The notes: a model not told the origin generated them from the sequence alone. A stretch of DNA of 32,096 nt from an uncultured Alphaproteobacteria bacterium (GCA_944393225.1 CALXZK010000017.1:1-32096), one strand, 5' to 3'. Counted from the stretch's first letter, positions 8,855 to 17,375 are shown. Numbers and translations are program-made.

Positions 8855-9475
8855 TTATTTTCCTCCCTGAATTGCTTTGCTAATCAGGTTGTCAAAACCT
8901 AAATCAACAAAGGCAATAAAATCCATGTCGGTCGAGTTTGTTATCTCTTGACCAATTGCGCCTTTCCAAAAACATATAAATATTTCGGAGATAAGGTTTA
9001 CGTTTACATTTGCGCTTATTTCTTCACTTTTTTGTAAATTTGTCAATGTTTCTTTTAACAATTTGAATGGTAAATCAAGAATATCATCCAAACTGTGTTT
9101 GACCTTTTTGTAAATGGTTTCAGACCATTCCATTTGATAAAGTGCAAAGAACATAAATTTGTTAAGTTGCGCATTACTTTTTATCAGTTTTGCCATACAG
9201 ATAAAATATTTTTTGAGGTCTTCTACCGTGCTTACTTGCGGAACTTCTTTTTTTAAGTGATTTTCTATACGAATGATAACTTCTCTTATCAGAGCAATCA
9301 ATAAATCGGGTTTGTTGCGAAAATGCCAATAAACAGCGCCTTTGGTGAAGTTGATGTGTTTTGCAATCTCATCAAAAGTGGTTTTGGAGTAGCCTTTTTC
9401 GCAAAATAAATCAAGCGCAGCCAAAAGAATGGCTTGGCGGGTTTGTTCAGCTTCTTCTTTTGTTCTTCTAGCCAT
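8855..9475 (-). CDS. TetR/AcrR-family repressor of the efflux operon
   Basis: A 206-residue regulator. The N-terminus MARRTKEEAEQTR is the classic start of AcrR/TtgR-type repressors, and the helix-turn-helix lies at about 32-55 with TKGAVYWHF as recognition helix. The rest is a helical ligand-binding domain that would sense pump substrates. I choose ATG 9475, with GAGGA just upstream; an in-frame ATG nine codons earlier (9502) has no ribosome binding site and lies inside the operator. The gene is first in its operon, 4 bases before the adaptor gene, and an AcrR-like operator covers its -10, so it most likely represses itself together with the pump. Confidence 0.9.
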   Translation of the reverse strand: MARRTKEEAEQTRQAILLAALDLFCEKGYSKTTFDEIAKHINFTKGAVYWHFRNKPDLLIALIREVIIRIENHLKKEVPQVSTVEDLKKYFICMAKLIKSNAQLNKFMFFALYQMEWSETIYKKVKHSLDDILDLPFKLLKETLTNLQKSEEISANVNVNLISEIFICFWKGAIGQEITNSTDMDFIAFVDLGFDNLISKAIQGGK

Positions 9476-9496
9476 AGTTTCCTCATTAAAGCAAAT

Positions 9497-9514
9497 ATAC
9501 ATTTTCGGATGTAT
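9497..9514. promoter_or_regulatory. Putative operator for the TetR/AcrR repressor
   Basis: The inverted repeat ATACAT (9497-9502) / ATGTAT (9509-9514) has a 6-bp centre and is extended on the right to ATGTATGTATA. It closely resembles the AcrR operator, which has ATGTATGTA as one half. It overlaps the -10 of the operon promoter. Confidence 0.65.
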
Positions 9515-9541
9515 GTATATTGACTTTCACAAAAAAATCAA
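9514..9541 (-). promoter_or_regulatory. Promoter of the tetR-MFP-RND operon
   Basis: On the minus strand a -35 TTGATT (9536-9541), a 16-bp spacer and TATACA (9514-9519) stand about 40 bp upstream of the tetR ATG. The -10 lies in the operator's right arm. Confidence 0.6.
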
Positions 9542-9584
9542 GTGCTTTTTTATTTTTTTATTCAAATTTTTGATTGCTTTATAT

Positions 9585-9596
9585 TCAATATATTGA
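9585..9596. promoter_or_regulatory. Perfect 12-bp palindrome upstream of the orphan gene
   Basis: TCAATATATTGA is a perfect palindrome in the very AT-rich leader of the gene starting at 9648, next to a TATATT-like -10 (about 9580-9585). It may be an operator, but such palindromes also arise by chance in AT-rich DNA. Confidence 0.25.
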
Positions 9597-9647
9597 TATA
9601 TATTAAGAGGTTAAAAAAAGTATTAATTTATTAAATTTTTTACAATT

Positions 9648-11189
9648 ATGAAAAGAATTTCTAATTCTGATTTGCAGGCAGGTTTGACTTGCCCGTATGA
9701 AGAAGTGAAAGAAGCATATTTAATTTATGCTTTAGAAAAGTGGTTGACATCTCGAAATTATGGTCCGCAGAGTTTTGCCGAGGTGGAAAAACTTCAAAGT
9801 TCTTTATCTGCAGATTTGTTGGGTTTTGTGCGAGATAATGTAAAAATTTTTTTGCCTAGATTAATAGCTCAAACCAAAGGAATTGATTTTGCTAAGGTCG
9901 ATTGGTTGCTGCAAGATGAAGTGCATTTAGGAAAAGATTTTTCTTTTTCTATTGCATATGCAACGCTCCTTAATTTGGATACTTATCCCAATGCCGGATT
10001 GAATCGGATACCCAAAAAATGTCTGGTTGAGCAAATGCAAAATGTGCTCAGCAAAATTGACGATATGGAGGTTTGGGAACGTTTGTTTTCATTGAACAAA
10101 CCATCTCTTTTGGGGCTGGACACTTTTTCTGCTTGGATGCAGAACCAAGAAAAAGAGAGTTGTCTGGATAATTCAGTTGTATATATTTTGTGTGAACACG
10201 CCAAAATTCATGCTTGTTTTGCTAAAAAGGTTTTTGCCATTTCTCTTTATTTGATTGGTAATTTTAGAGGATATATCACTGAGGTCGTGGAAATCTTGAA
10301 TGATTTTTGCCAATGTTATCCGATGTTTCGGAAAAAATTGGAAAATTTCTTGTTCAAAAATTTTGATCGCTACTTTTGGAAATTGAATCCTTATCCTCAT
10401 AGGGTTCCTCTTGAATATTATAAAGAGATGATGGAGCATTTAACTTCTCGGAAGCTAAGTTTTTCTCTTTCTTGGAAGATGAAAATCGTGCAGAAAATGC
10501 TCAATCAGGCTGAAGATAGAGCTGTGGTTATATACTTGCTGGATAATCTTAGGAAAATCTATGATTTTCAGGTAGAAAACGCGGATGAGGCTTATTTTGA
10601 GGCTATTAAAACCGGATTGTGTAAGCAAGAGATTAGGGGGAACGATGTGTTGGACATTGTGAACAGTTTTGCCAACGGTTCAATCTTTAATGCATCGGGA
10701 CCATGGTGGCGAAAGTTTGCTGAATATCCATTGGCTTTTCAAAAGACAATGGTGATGGTTTATTCTTTGTCAAAGCTACCGGAAAATTATTTGATGCAAG
10801 CATTTTTTGCGCTTGTGCAAATGAATCAGGCTAATCCATGGCTTTTTGATGATTTTGAAAAGTTGGCTCTTTCAATCTTGGCAAAAAATTGGGAGATTAA
10901 CGGACAAAAGATTGTATCTTGTATGAAAGTTTTTCAGTATAGTCCGTATTCGGATGCAAAATTTTCTTATATCGAACAAGGAATCTGTAAGTTACTTAAG
11001 ATTGCCGACGATAAGCAGATTGAAGCGTTGAAAGAACTTAAAAGTATCTTGCCTTTCTATGATAAAATTTCAGAAATTAAAGATTTACAAGAAAAATGGT
11101 CTGAAATTGAAGCAAAGAAAGCACAAGAGGAACTTAAAAGGAAAGAAGATTGGAAAGAAATCGACCGATTGCTTTCTAAAATTCAGTAG
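9648..11189 (+). CDS. Protein of unknown function, 513 residues, helical
   Basis: I do not recognise this protein. It is soluble by appearance, with no signal peptide and no membrane segment, and it is rich in Leu, Lys, Phe and Glu in a pattern that suggests stacked helices throughout. Scattered cysteines (for example near 180-225) form no obvious motif. The last 45 residues or so are strongly charged and heptad-like, with KKAQEELKRKEDWKEI, and probably form a coiled coil. No nucleotide-binding or catalytic motif stands out. It is transcribed alone, divergent from the efflux operon and convergent with ackA. The ATG has no Shine-Dalgarno sequence; the leader is A/T only for about 30 bases, so translation may rely on an unstructured leader. 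Codon use looks like that of its neighbours. Confidence 0.6.
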   Translation: MKRISNSDLQAGLTCPYEEVKEAYLIYALEKWLTSRNYGPQSFAEVEKLQSSLSADLLGFVRDNVKIFLPRLIAQTKGIDFAKVDWLLQDEVHLGKDFSFSIAYATLLNLDTYPNAGLNRIPKKCLVEQMQNVLSKIDDMEVWERLFSLNKPSLLGLDTFSAWMQNQEKESCLDNSVVYILCEHAKIHACFAKKVFAISLYLIGNFRGYITEVVEILNDFCQCYPMFRKKLENFLFKNFDRYFWKLNPYPHRVPLEYYKEMMEHLTSRKLSFSLSWKMKIVQKMLNQAEDRAVVIYLLDNLRKIYDFQVENADEAYFEAIKTGLCKQEIRGNDVLDIVNSFANGSIFNASGPWWRKFAEYPLAFQKTMVMVYSLSKLPENYLMQAFFALVQMNQANPWLFDDFEKLALSILAKNWEINGQKIVSCMKVFQYSPYSDAKFSYIEQGICKLLKIADDKQIEALKELKSILPFYDKISEIKDLQEKWSEIEAKKAQEELKRKEDWKEIDRLLSKIQ

Positions 11190-11202
11190 AAATTCAGTTG
11201 TT

Positions 11203-11243
11203 ATAAAAAAAGCGAGGATGAAAACCATCCCCGCTTTTTTTTG
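11203..11243. terminator. Bidirectional terminator between the orphan gene and ackA
   Basis: GCG-A-GGATG (11212-11220) pairs with CATCC-C-CGC (11226-11234), with one A/C mismatch and an AAAAC loop. The hairpin is flanked by seven A on the left and eight T on the right. Confidence 0.85.
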
Positions 11244-11259
11244 TTGTTTTTTTCAAAAC

Positions 11260-12441
11260 TTATTTGGTCAATTCAACCGTATCTTTGGCGATTGCCAATT
11301 CTTCGTTGGTCGGAATGACAAAAGCTCTGACTTTAGAACCCGGTTTGCTAATTTCAACGATTTCACCGCGGATTTGGTTCTTTTCTTCATCCAATTCAAT
11401 ACCCAAAGCAGATACTCTTTCGATAATCAACTTTCTGACCAAAGCAGAGTTTTCACCAACACCGGCTGTGAAAACAAGAGCATCAACACCGCCCATAGCC
11501 ATGGTGTAAGCACCAATGAATTTGGCAATATTGTAAATGTAGCATTTCATGGCATCGATGACGGCCGGTTCACCACGATTGTAAGCAGCTTCAAAGTCGC
11601 GCGAATCGCTATAACCAGTTAAACCTGCTTTACCGGATTGACGGTTCAACATGTCGTTAACTTGGTCAACGCTCAAGCCTTGAGTTTTCATGATGTAAAG
11701 CGGAATGTAGGGGTCAATGTCGCCGCAGCGGGTATCCATAACAATACCGGCAAGAGGTGTCATACCCATAGAGGTATCAATGCATTCACCGTTTTTAACA
11801 GCGGTAATGGAAGCACCACTACCAATGTGACAGGTGATGATGCGGCTGTTTTTACCAATGATTTTGGCAGCTTCTTCAGCAACAAATTTGTGAGAAGTAC
11901 CATGTGCGCCGTAACGACGAATTTTGTATTTTTCAATTTGTTCTGTCGGCAAAGCATAAGTATAAGCTTCATAAGGCATGGTTTGATGGAAAGCCGTATC
12001 AAAAACAGTTACTTGTTTAACATTCGGCAATTGTTTCTTAACAGCTTTGATAACCAAAACAGCAGCCGGATTGTGCAACGGTGCCAAAGTGCCAAGCTCG
12101 GCAATTTGTTCAATCACTTCATCATTAACGAGAGTGGATTTTTTGAAGATGGAACCACCTTGAACGATGCGGTGACCAATAGCAGAAATTTCGTTCAAAT
12201 CAGAGATAACGCCATCCATCAACAATTTCATAACTTCTTTGAAAGCAACGTCATGGTTAGGTAAATCTACCTGAACTTCTTTTTTGTTGCCGTTGGCATA
12301 TTTGATGCCGACAAAAGAAGCATCACGACCGATACGTTCGGCATTACCTTTGGCGACAACTTCATAATTTTCACCATCAACATTGAAAAGTTGATATTTC
12401 AAAGTTGAAGAACCTGCATTTAATACAAGAATTTTTTTCAT
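11260..12441 (-). CDS. ackA: Acetate kinase
   Basis: A 393-residue cytoplasmic kinase that makes acetate and ATP from acetyl phosphate and ADP, the energy-yielding step of acetate fermentation. It shows LNAGSSTLK (7-15), the catalytic R91 in GHRIVQGG, H123, D148 in FDTAFHQ, H180 in YGAHGTSH, H205 in CHIGSGAS, R238 in DTRCGD, and TAGVGENS (325-332). The motif usually reads GHRVVHGG; here the His is Gln (residue 94), which is unusual but is not one of the residues established as catalytic. The start has AAGGAAAG about 9 bases upstream. It follows pta by 20 bp and shares its promoter. Confidence 0.97.
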   Translation of the reverse strand: MKKILVLNAGSSTLKYQLFNVDGENYEVVAKGNAERIGRDASFVGIKYANGNKKEVQVDLPNHDVAFKEVMKLLMDGVISDLNEISAIGHRIVQGGSIFKKSTLVNDEVIEQIAELGTLAPLHNPAAVLVIKAVKKQLPNVKQVTVFDTAFHQTMPYEAYTYALPTEQIEKYKIRRYGAHGTSHKFVAEEAAKIIGKNSRIITCHIGSGASITAVKNGECIDTSMGMTPLAGIVMDTRCGDIDPYIPLYIMKTQGLSVDQVNDMLNRQSGKAGLTGYSDSRDFEAAYNRGEPAVIDAMKCYIYNIAKFIGAYTMAMGGVDALVFTAGVGENSALVRKLIIERVSALGIELDEEKNQIRGEIVEISKPGSKVRAFVIPTNEELAIAKDTVELTK

Positions 12442-12461
12442 ATCTTTTTCTTTCCTTAATT

Positions 12462-13466
12462 TTATTTAACAGCTTGGAGAGCGGTCATACCGATAACACC
12501 GACAATATCTTCGGCAAAAGCACCGCGAGACAAGTCGTTAACAGGAGCATTCAAACCTTGCAAAACAGGTCCGTAAGCTTCGCAACCACCTAAGCGTTGC
12601 AACAATTTGTAGCCGATGTTTCCGGCTTCTAAGTTCGGGAAGATTAAAACATTGGCGTTTCCTGCAACATGGCTTTCCGGAGCTTTCTTCTTTGCAACAA
12701 CGGCATCCAAAGCAGCATCGGCTTGGAGTTCACCATCAAGCTCGATATGCAAATCTTTAAATTCGTCTGTTTTCAAAGCTTCTTTAGCCAATTTTGTGGC
12801 TTCAACAACTTTGTCAACCAATTCGCCTTTGCCGGAACCGTATGTAGAGTATGTTAACATGGCAACGCGCGGTTCAAAACCAAATTTGATGGCGGATAAT
12901 GAGGCTTCCAAAGCAATGTCAGCCAGCTCTTTGGCCGTGGGGTTGATGGAGATGGCGCAATCTGAGAAAACATAAGGTTTGTCGTTTGAAACCATAACCA
13001 AGAAAGAAGAAACGCTTCTGTCTTTGTGGGCAGATTTGATGATTTGCAAAGCCGGACGAACGGTATCGGCCGTAGAGTGGTTGGCACCAGAAACCATACC
13101 ATCGGCATCACCGGCTTTAATCATCAATGTGCCGAAGTAGTTCGGAATCAATGCGGTTTTTTTAGCTTCTTCTTCAGTCATGCCTTTGGCTTTGCGCAAC
13201 TCATACAACAAGTTGGTATAAGCTTCCAATTTTTCGGAAGTTGCCGGATTGATAATTTCAATACCTTCAATATCCCAACCATTTTTAGCAAAGTCTGCTT
13301 TGATTTGAGCTTCATCACCGAGCAAGATGATTTTGCAGATTTTGTCTTTGTTGATGATGTGAGCTGCTTTCAAAACGCGCAAGTCTTCACCTTCGGGCAA
13401 AACAATGGTTTTGTAATGTTTTTTGGCTTCAGCCAAAACATTTTGAATAAATTTGCTTTCTAACAT
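12462..13466 (-). CDS. pta: Phosphate acetyltransferase
   Basis: A 334-residue enzyme of the short class I type, without the N-terminal regulatory domains of the E. coli form. It converts acetyl-CoA and phosphate to acetyl phosphate and CoA, feeding acetate kinase. Recognisable segments are IVLPEGED near residue 21, DGMVSGANHSTADTVRP in the middle (substrate site), and NVLIFPNLEAGNIGYKLLQR towards the C-terminus. GAGGT lies 7 bases upstream of the ATG. It is the first gene of a pta-ackA operon. The roughly 160 bp between it and ndk must hold its promoter, though I could not fix one with confidence. Confidence 0.97.
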   Translation of the reverse strand: MLESKFIQNVLAEAKKHYKTIVLPEGEDLRVLKAAHIINKDKICKIILLGDEAQIKADFAKNGWDIEGIEIINPATSEKLEAYTNLLYELRKAKGMTEEEAKKTALIPNYFGTLMIKAGDADGMVSGANHSTADTVRPALQIIKSAHKDRSVSSFLVMVSNDKPYVFSDCAISINPTAKELADIALEASLSAIKFGFEPRVAMLTYSTYGSGKGELVDKVVEATKLAKEALKTDEFKDLHIELDGELQADAALDAVVAKKKAPESHVAGNANVLIFPNLEAGNIGYKLLQRLGGCEAYGPVLQGLNAPVNDLSRGAFAEDIVGVIGMTALQAVK

Positions 13467-13557
13467 ATTTATACCTCTTTGTGATTGTGTTTTCTTTTGT
13501 TTACTATTCTGTAAAGTAAAAGTCTATTAAAAAGTATTCATTGTGTAATAAAAACTT

Positions 13558-13586
13558 TTGATTATTTTGCGTTTTTGTTTTAGCAT
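13558..13586 (+). promoter_or_regulatory. Promoter of the ndk operon
   Basis: A -35 TTGATT (13558-13563), a 17-bp spacer and TAGCAT (13581-13586) lie about 40 bp upstream of the ndk ATG. The same TTAGCATGA block occurs at the promoter proposed at 28844-28872. Confidence 0.55.
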
Positions 13587-13626
13587 GAAGACAATTTTTA
13601 AAACTTTGTTTTGTTGTGAGGAAAAA

Positions 13627-14043
13627 ATGCAAAGAACTTTATCTATTATCAAACCCGATGCCGTCGTTCGTAACATTACCGGCAAAATTAATGCCATGAT
13701 TGAAGATGCCGGTTTGCGAATCGTTGCGCAAAAACGTGTTCATCTGACCAAAGAACAAGCTGAAGAATTTTATGCCGAACACAAAGAAAAAGCCTTTTTT
13801 GAAGGTTTGGTCGAATATATGATTTCAGCTCCGGTTGTGGTTCAGGTTTTGGAAGGTGAAAACGTAATTGAAGATTATCGCAAGATTATGGGCGCAACCA
13901 ATCCGGCTATTGCAGATGAAGGAACAATTCGCAGAACTTTCGGCGAATCCATCACTCATAACAGCGTTCATGGTTCCGATAGTCCGGAAAGTGCTGCCCG
14001 TGAGGTATCTTTCTTCTTTAATAAATTGGAAATTTTTTGCTAG
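13627..14043 (+). CDS. ndk: Nucleoside diphosphate kinase
   Basis: A 138-residue enzyme that moves the gamma-phosphate of ATP to other nucleoside diphosphates through a phosphohistidine. KPDAV near the start holds the conserved lysine, and [12 protein letters not shown] near residue 113 carries the catalytic His. The length is typical. The open frame runs 23 codons further upstream, but ATG 13627 follows GAGGAAAAA directly and gives the family's normal N-terminus ([13 protein letters not shown]). The stop overlaps the ribosome binding site of the next gene, so the two are co-transcribed and probably coupled. Confidence 0.96.
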   Translation: MQRTLSIIKPDAVVRNITGKINAMIEDAGLRIVAQKRVHLTKEQAEEFYAEHKEKAFFEGLVEYMISAPVVVQVLEGENVIEDYRKIMGATNPAIADEGTIRRTFGESITHNSVHGSDSPESAAREVSFFFNKLEIFC

Positions 14044-14052
14044 GAGTGACCT

Positions 14053-15111
14053 TTGTTTAACTTCAAATCTCTTGTAATTGCGGCAACATTACTTTTGTCG
14101 GCGCCTATCGCTTGGGCTCAAAACTCAATCTATACGGTTAATATTAATGTTGATGTAACCGACGTTAATGCTGCGGCTGCTCGTGAAAAAGCCATGAATT
14201 CGGCTTATCGTCAAGCTTTTGACATCGTGGTCAGAAAACTGACAACGGCTCAAGATGCCGCAAAATTAAGCGCCATGACAGATGCGCAAATCATCAATTT
14301 TGTAAAAGAAATTTCGGTCGTTTCCGAAAAGTCTTCTAACGTGCGCTATATTGCCGATTTGCAAGTGACTTTGAATGAACAAATCTTAAAAGCTTATTTG
14401 CAAGAAAAAGACATTCAAACCGCCGTTGCCGATAAATCTAAAATTGTGATTATTCCGATTTTCAGAGAGTTTGAATCAGATGCACCTTTGTTGTGGGAGG
14501 CGCAAAACTTGTGGCTCAGCACATGGCAACAAAGACCTGTTCACGAGAGCTTGGTCGAGATTGTTCCTTTGCCGGATACGCCCATTAGTAAAGCCGAAAT
14601 TACGGCAGAGCAAGCTCAAAGCTATGATGCCGCAGCATTGCAAGAAGTGGCTCTTAATAACAATGCCAATGATGTTTATGTTGCCGATGCTTTGTTTGAT
14701 GGAATCGAAGGTTTGAAAATTACTTTGACCTCATTAAAATCAGAACAAGCTGCTGAAGTTATCCGCATCCCCGGTGACAGAAGAATGGCTGAGCAAGTTT
14801 TGGCGCGCGGTGCCGATGAAGTGAGCAGAAGAATCGAAAATAAAATTAAAAATGCCAATATTGCACAAAGCAAAATGCAATCTACAATTTCTGCAATTTA
14901 TAATTATGAAAAATTGTCTGATTGGATTAATGTAGAAAAGCAATTGAAATCCATTCCTTATGTGCGCAAGGTGCAAGTTGATGCCATGGGTGCCGGAAAA
15001 GTGCAAATGAAAATAGATTTTGTCGGCAGTGATGAACGAATCTGGTCTGCTTTGCGTAATAAAGGATTTAACTTGAAACAATTTGATAATTTCTATCTTT
15101 TGGAATATTGA
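14053..15111 (+). CDS. Exported DUF2066-domain protein
   Basis: A 352-residue protein with a clear signal peptide (hydrophobic core about 7-17, likely cleavage after AWA at 20-22). The body matches the DUF2066 family by its opening: YTVNINVDVTDVNAAAAREK and a following YRQAFDIVVRKLT. The family has no established function; members sit in the envelope of many proteobacteria and often precede a PerM/AI-2E-type permease, as here. The start is TTG, with AGGAG 6 bases upstream overlapping the ndk stop; no better start lies nearby. It is followed by the permease gene after 7 bases. Confidence 0.8.
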   Translation: MFNFKSLVIAATLLLSAPIAWAQNSIYTVNINVDVTDVNAAAAREKAMNSAYRQAFDIVVRKLTTAQDAAKLSAMTDAQIINFVKEISVVSEKSSNVRYIADLQVTLNEQILKAYLQEKDIQTAVADKSKIVIIPIFREFESDAPLLWEAQNLWLSTWQQRPVHESLVEIVPLPDTPISKAEITAEQAQSYDAAALQEVALNNNANDVYVADALFDGIEGLKITLTSLKSEQAAEVIRIPGDRRMAEQVLARGADEVSRRIENKIKNANIAQSKMQSTISAIYNYEKLSDWINVEKQLKSIPYVRKVQVDAMGAGKVQMKIDFVGSDERIWSALRNKGFNLKQFDNFYLLEY

Positions 15112-15118
15112 GGCAAAA

Positions 15119-16186
15119 ATGTTTGAAGCAAAGAAAAATACTCACAATTGGTTGATTTGGCTTGGCGTGTTTGTGGTCTTTTGCGCCGCCGTTTATGTTC
15201 TGCGTTCGGTTTTGCTTCCCTTTGTTGCCGGAATCATCATTGGATATGTGCTTGACCCGATTGCCGATAAGTTTCAAAAAATGGGCATGAGCAGAACTTG
15301 GGCAACGGTTATTGTCATGCTTTTGCTGGTTTTGATTTTCTTCCCGTTATTGTTTTTGCTTTTGGGCGTTATTCAAGGACAAATCAGTGATTTTATTGCC
15401 GCATTGCCGAATTATATCTCAGCTTTGATGAAAAAAATTGAACCGATTTTTTATGAATTGCAAAGCAAATTTCCTGATATTGATGCCGAAAAAGTTAAAG
15501 CTTATCTCAGAGGAAATATGTCTAACGCCTTGAAAGTTACCGGAAAGGTTATCGGCGGTGTTATCAGCGGCGGTTTTGCTTTTGTAAACATTATATCTTT
15601 GCTGCTCATCACTCCGGTTGTGGCTTTCTATATGTTGCGCGATTGGGATACGTTTATCGGCAAAGTCAACGGATTGTTACCACGCCGTTCCAAAGCTTCC
15701 ATCGAGCAACAAGCCAGAGAGATTAACCAAATTATGGCTAACTTTATTCGCGGGCAACTCAGTGTCTGTGTGCTTTTGGGCTGCTTTTACGCGTTGGGAT
15801 TATATTTCGTCGGTTTGGATTTGGGAATCATGATTGGTTTTATTGCCGGTATTATATCCTTTATTCCATACGTCGGCAGTATTTCCGGTTTTGTTATCAG
15901 TATGTGTATCGCTTTGGCTCAGTTTGATGAAGTCGGACGCATTTTATCGGTGGTTGGCGTATTTGTCGTCGGACAATTTTTGGAAGGAAATTTCTTAACC
16001 CCGAAATTGGTTGGCGATAGCGTGGGCTTGCATCCGGTGTGGGTGATGTTTGCCTTGCTTGCCGGCGGCGTTTTGCTCGGTTTCTTGGGCTTGTTGATTG
16101 CCGTGCCCGTGGCTGCCATTATCGGTGTTTTGGTTCGACACGCAATAGAAAATTATAAACATAGTTCCTTATATCTGGAAGATTGA
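15119..16186 (+). CDS. AI-2E family (PerM-like) membrane permease
   Basis: A 356-residue inner-membrane protein with about eight hydrophobic segments: paired helices near 13-45 and 60-90, a soluble loop at about 95-150, then the remainder at 155-345. The layout and the PVGSISG-like segment YVGSISGFVIS, with LVGDSVGLHPVWVMFALLAGG near the end, are typical of the AI-2E transporter family. The family name comes from one member linked to AI-2; most members have unknown substrates. ATG 15119 has GAGG 5 bases upstream, while the open frame reaches back to 15083 inside the DUF2066 gene. It is the last gene of the operon, closed by a terminator. Confidence 0.85.
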   Translation: MFEAKKNTHNWLIWLGVFVVFCAAVYVLRSVLLPFVAGIIIGYVLDPIADKFQKMGMSRTWATVIVMLLLVLIFFPLLFLLLGVIQGQISDFIAALPNYISALMKKIEPIFYELQSKFPDIDAEKVKAYLRGNMSNALKVTGKVIGGVISGGFAFVNIISLLLITPVVAFYMLRDWDTFIGKVNGLLPRRSKASIEQQAREINQIMANFIRGQLSVCVLLGCFYALGLYFVGLDLGIMIGFIAGIISFIPYVGSISGFVISMCIALAQFDEVGRILSVVGVFVVGQFLEGNFLTPKLVGDSVGLHPVWVMFALLAGGVLLGFLGLLIAVPVAAIIGVLVRHAIENYKHSSLYLED

Positions 16187-16195
16187 AATTTGTAG

Positions 16196-16228
16196 AAAAA
16201 AGCAGCACTTTTTCGGTGCTGTTTTTTT
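16196..16228 (+). terminator. Terminator after the permease gene
   Basis: CAGCAC (16203-16208) pairs with GTGCTG (16216-16221), extended by flanking A-T pairs and followed by seven T. It separates the ndk operon from the dcw cluster. Confidence 0.88.
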
Positions 16229-16258
16229 ATGAATATTAATAAAAAGTTAGACTTTATT

Positions 16259-16290
16259 TTGTACAATCCGTGCAAAGTCTGGACTATATT
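16259..16290 (+). promoter_or_regulatory. Possible promoter of the mraY-ftsZ cluster
   Basis: A TATATT (16285-16290) lies 14 bp upstream of the mraY ATG, and TTGTAC (16259-16264) precedes it, but at 20 bp the spacing is too wide for a confident call. A promoter is expected here because a strong terminator lies just upstream. Confidence 0.25.
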
Positions 16291-16304
16291 TTTAGGAATT
16301 TAAA

Positions 16305-17375
16305 ATGCTGTACTATTTATCTGATTTATTTTCAGCTCCATCTGCATTAACTGCCGTATATTTGCGTGTGTTTTTGGCATTTATGACCGCAGTTATCGTT
16401 TCTTTGTTGACCGGTGATAAAATGATTGCCATGCTTCATCGTCATCAGGCTCATGGTCAACCTATTCGCGAAGACGGACCGCAAACCCATTTGGCTAAAA
16501 AAGGAACACCGACCATGGGCGGTTTGCTTATTTTGGGTACCGGCATTTTATCTACTTTGCTTTATGCCAATTTGACCAGTCCGTTGGTTTGGATTTGTGT
16601 GTTGGTTTTGGTTGTTTACGGTTTTGTCGGTTTTGCCGATGACTATGTCAAGGTTACCAAAGAAACTTCCAATGCCATGAGTGCAAAAATGAAGTTGTTT
16701 TTGCAATTTACCACAGCTTTGGTGGCTGTTGGCGTTACATCATATTTCACAGCAGAAGAAACACGTTTTACCTTGTCTATTCCGTATTTTAAATCCTTAG
16801 CCATTAACTTGTGGTATTTCTATATTCCGTTGGCTATGGTTGTGATTGTCGGTTCATCCAACGCGGTTAACTTGAGCGATGGTTTGGATGGTTTAGCCGG
16901 TGGTTTGCTCGTGGTAGCTTTTGCTTTCTTTATGGTCGTTGCCTATATTTGCGGTGGCAACTTGGCTCAATATTTCTACATCACACCGATTGCCGGAGCT
17001 TCAGAAGTGGCTATTGTTTGTGCTGCCGTTATCGGAGGTTGTGTCGGCTTTTTGTGGTTTAATGCTCCGCCGGCAAAAGTGTTTATGGGGGACACCGGTT
17101 CTTTGTCTTTGGGCGCTTTGCTCGGAACTGTTGCCATTATCGTTAAACAGGAAATTTTACTCGCGATCGTCGGCGGTATTTTCGTCATTGAAGCGATTTC
17201 CGTGATGATTCAAGTTTTTTGGTACAGACGTACCGGAAAAAGATTTTTTAGAATGGCTCCAATTCATCACCATTTCGAACAACTGGGTTGGAAAGAAACA
17301 ACCGTTGTTTTGCGTTTTTGGATTGTAGCTTTGCTCTTGGCCGTTGTCGGTTTGTTGGCTTTGATTGCAAGATAG
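16305..17375 (+). CDS. mraY: Phospho-N-acetylmuramoyl-pentapeptide transferase
   Basis: A 356-residue enzyme with about ten membrane helices that joins UDP-MurNAc-pentapeptide to undecaprenyl phosphate, giving lipid I. It shows GTPTMGG (67-73), the aspartates D112 and D113 in FADDYVKV, NLSDGLDGLAGG (189-200), D263 in FMGDTGS and the triple His 321-323 in APIHHHFE. AGGA lies 7 bases upstream. It is the first gene of the cluster; murE and murF, which usually precede it, are replaced by the ndk operon, and murD, which normally follows, is absent. Confidence 0.97.
   Translation: MLYYLSDLFSAPSALTAVYLRVFLAFMTAVIVSLLTGDKMIAMLHRHQAHGQPIREDGPQTHLAKKGTPTMGGLLILGTGILSTLLYANLTSPLVWICVLVLVVYGFVGFADDYVKVTKETSNAMSAKMKLFLQFTTALVAVGVTSYFTAEETRFTLSIPYFKSLAINLWYFYIPLAMVVIVGSSNAVNLSDGLDGLAGGLLVVAFAFFMVVAYICGGNLAQYFYITPIAGASEVAIVCAAVIGGCVGFLWFNAPPAKVFMGDTGSLSLGALLGTVAIIVKQEILLAIVGGIFVIEAISVMIQVFWYRRTGKRFFRMAPIHHHFEQLGWKETTVVLRFWIVALLLAVVGLLALIAR

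Noticed and set aside
11059..11622. 187-codon plus-strand frame running from the end of the orphan gene into ackA
   Set aside because: It crosses a strong bidirectional terminator and overlaps two better-supported genes; its composition is that of an out-of-frame reading.
11638..12264. Long open frame opposite ackA (208 codons), with others like it opposite pta and ftsZ (23327-23980)
   Set aside because: They are shadows of well-supported genes on the other strand, have no ribosome binding site or recognisable motif, and arise from the codon pattern of the real gene.
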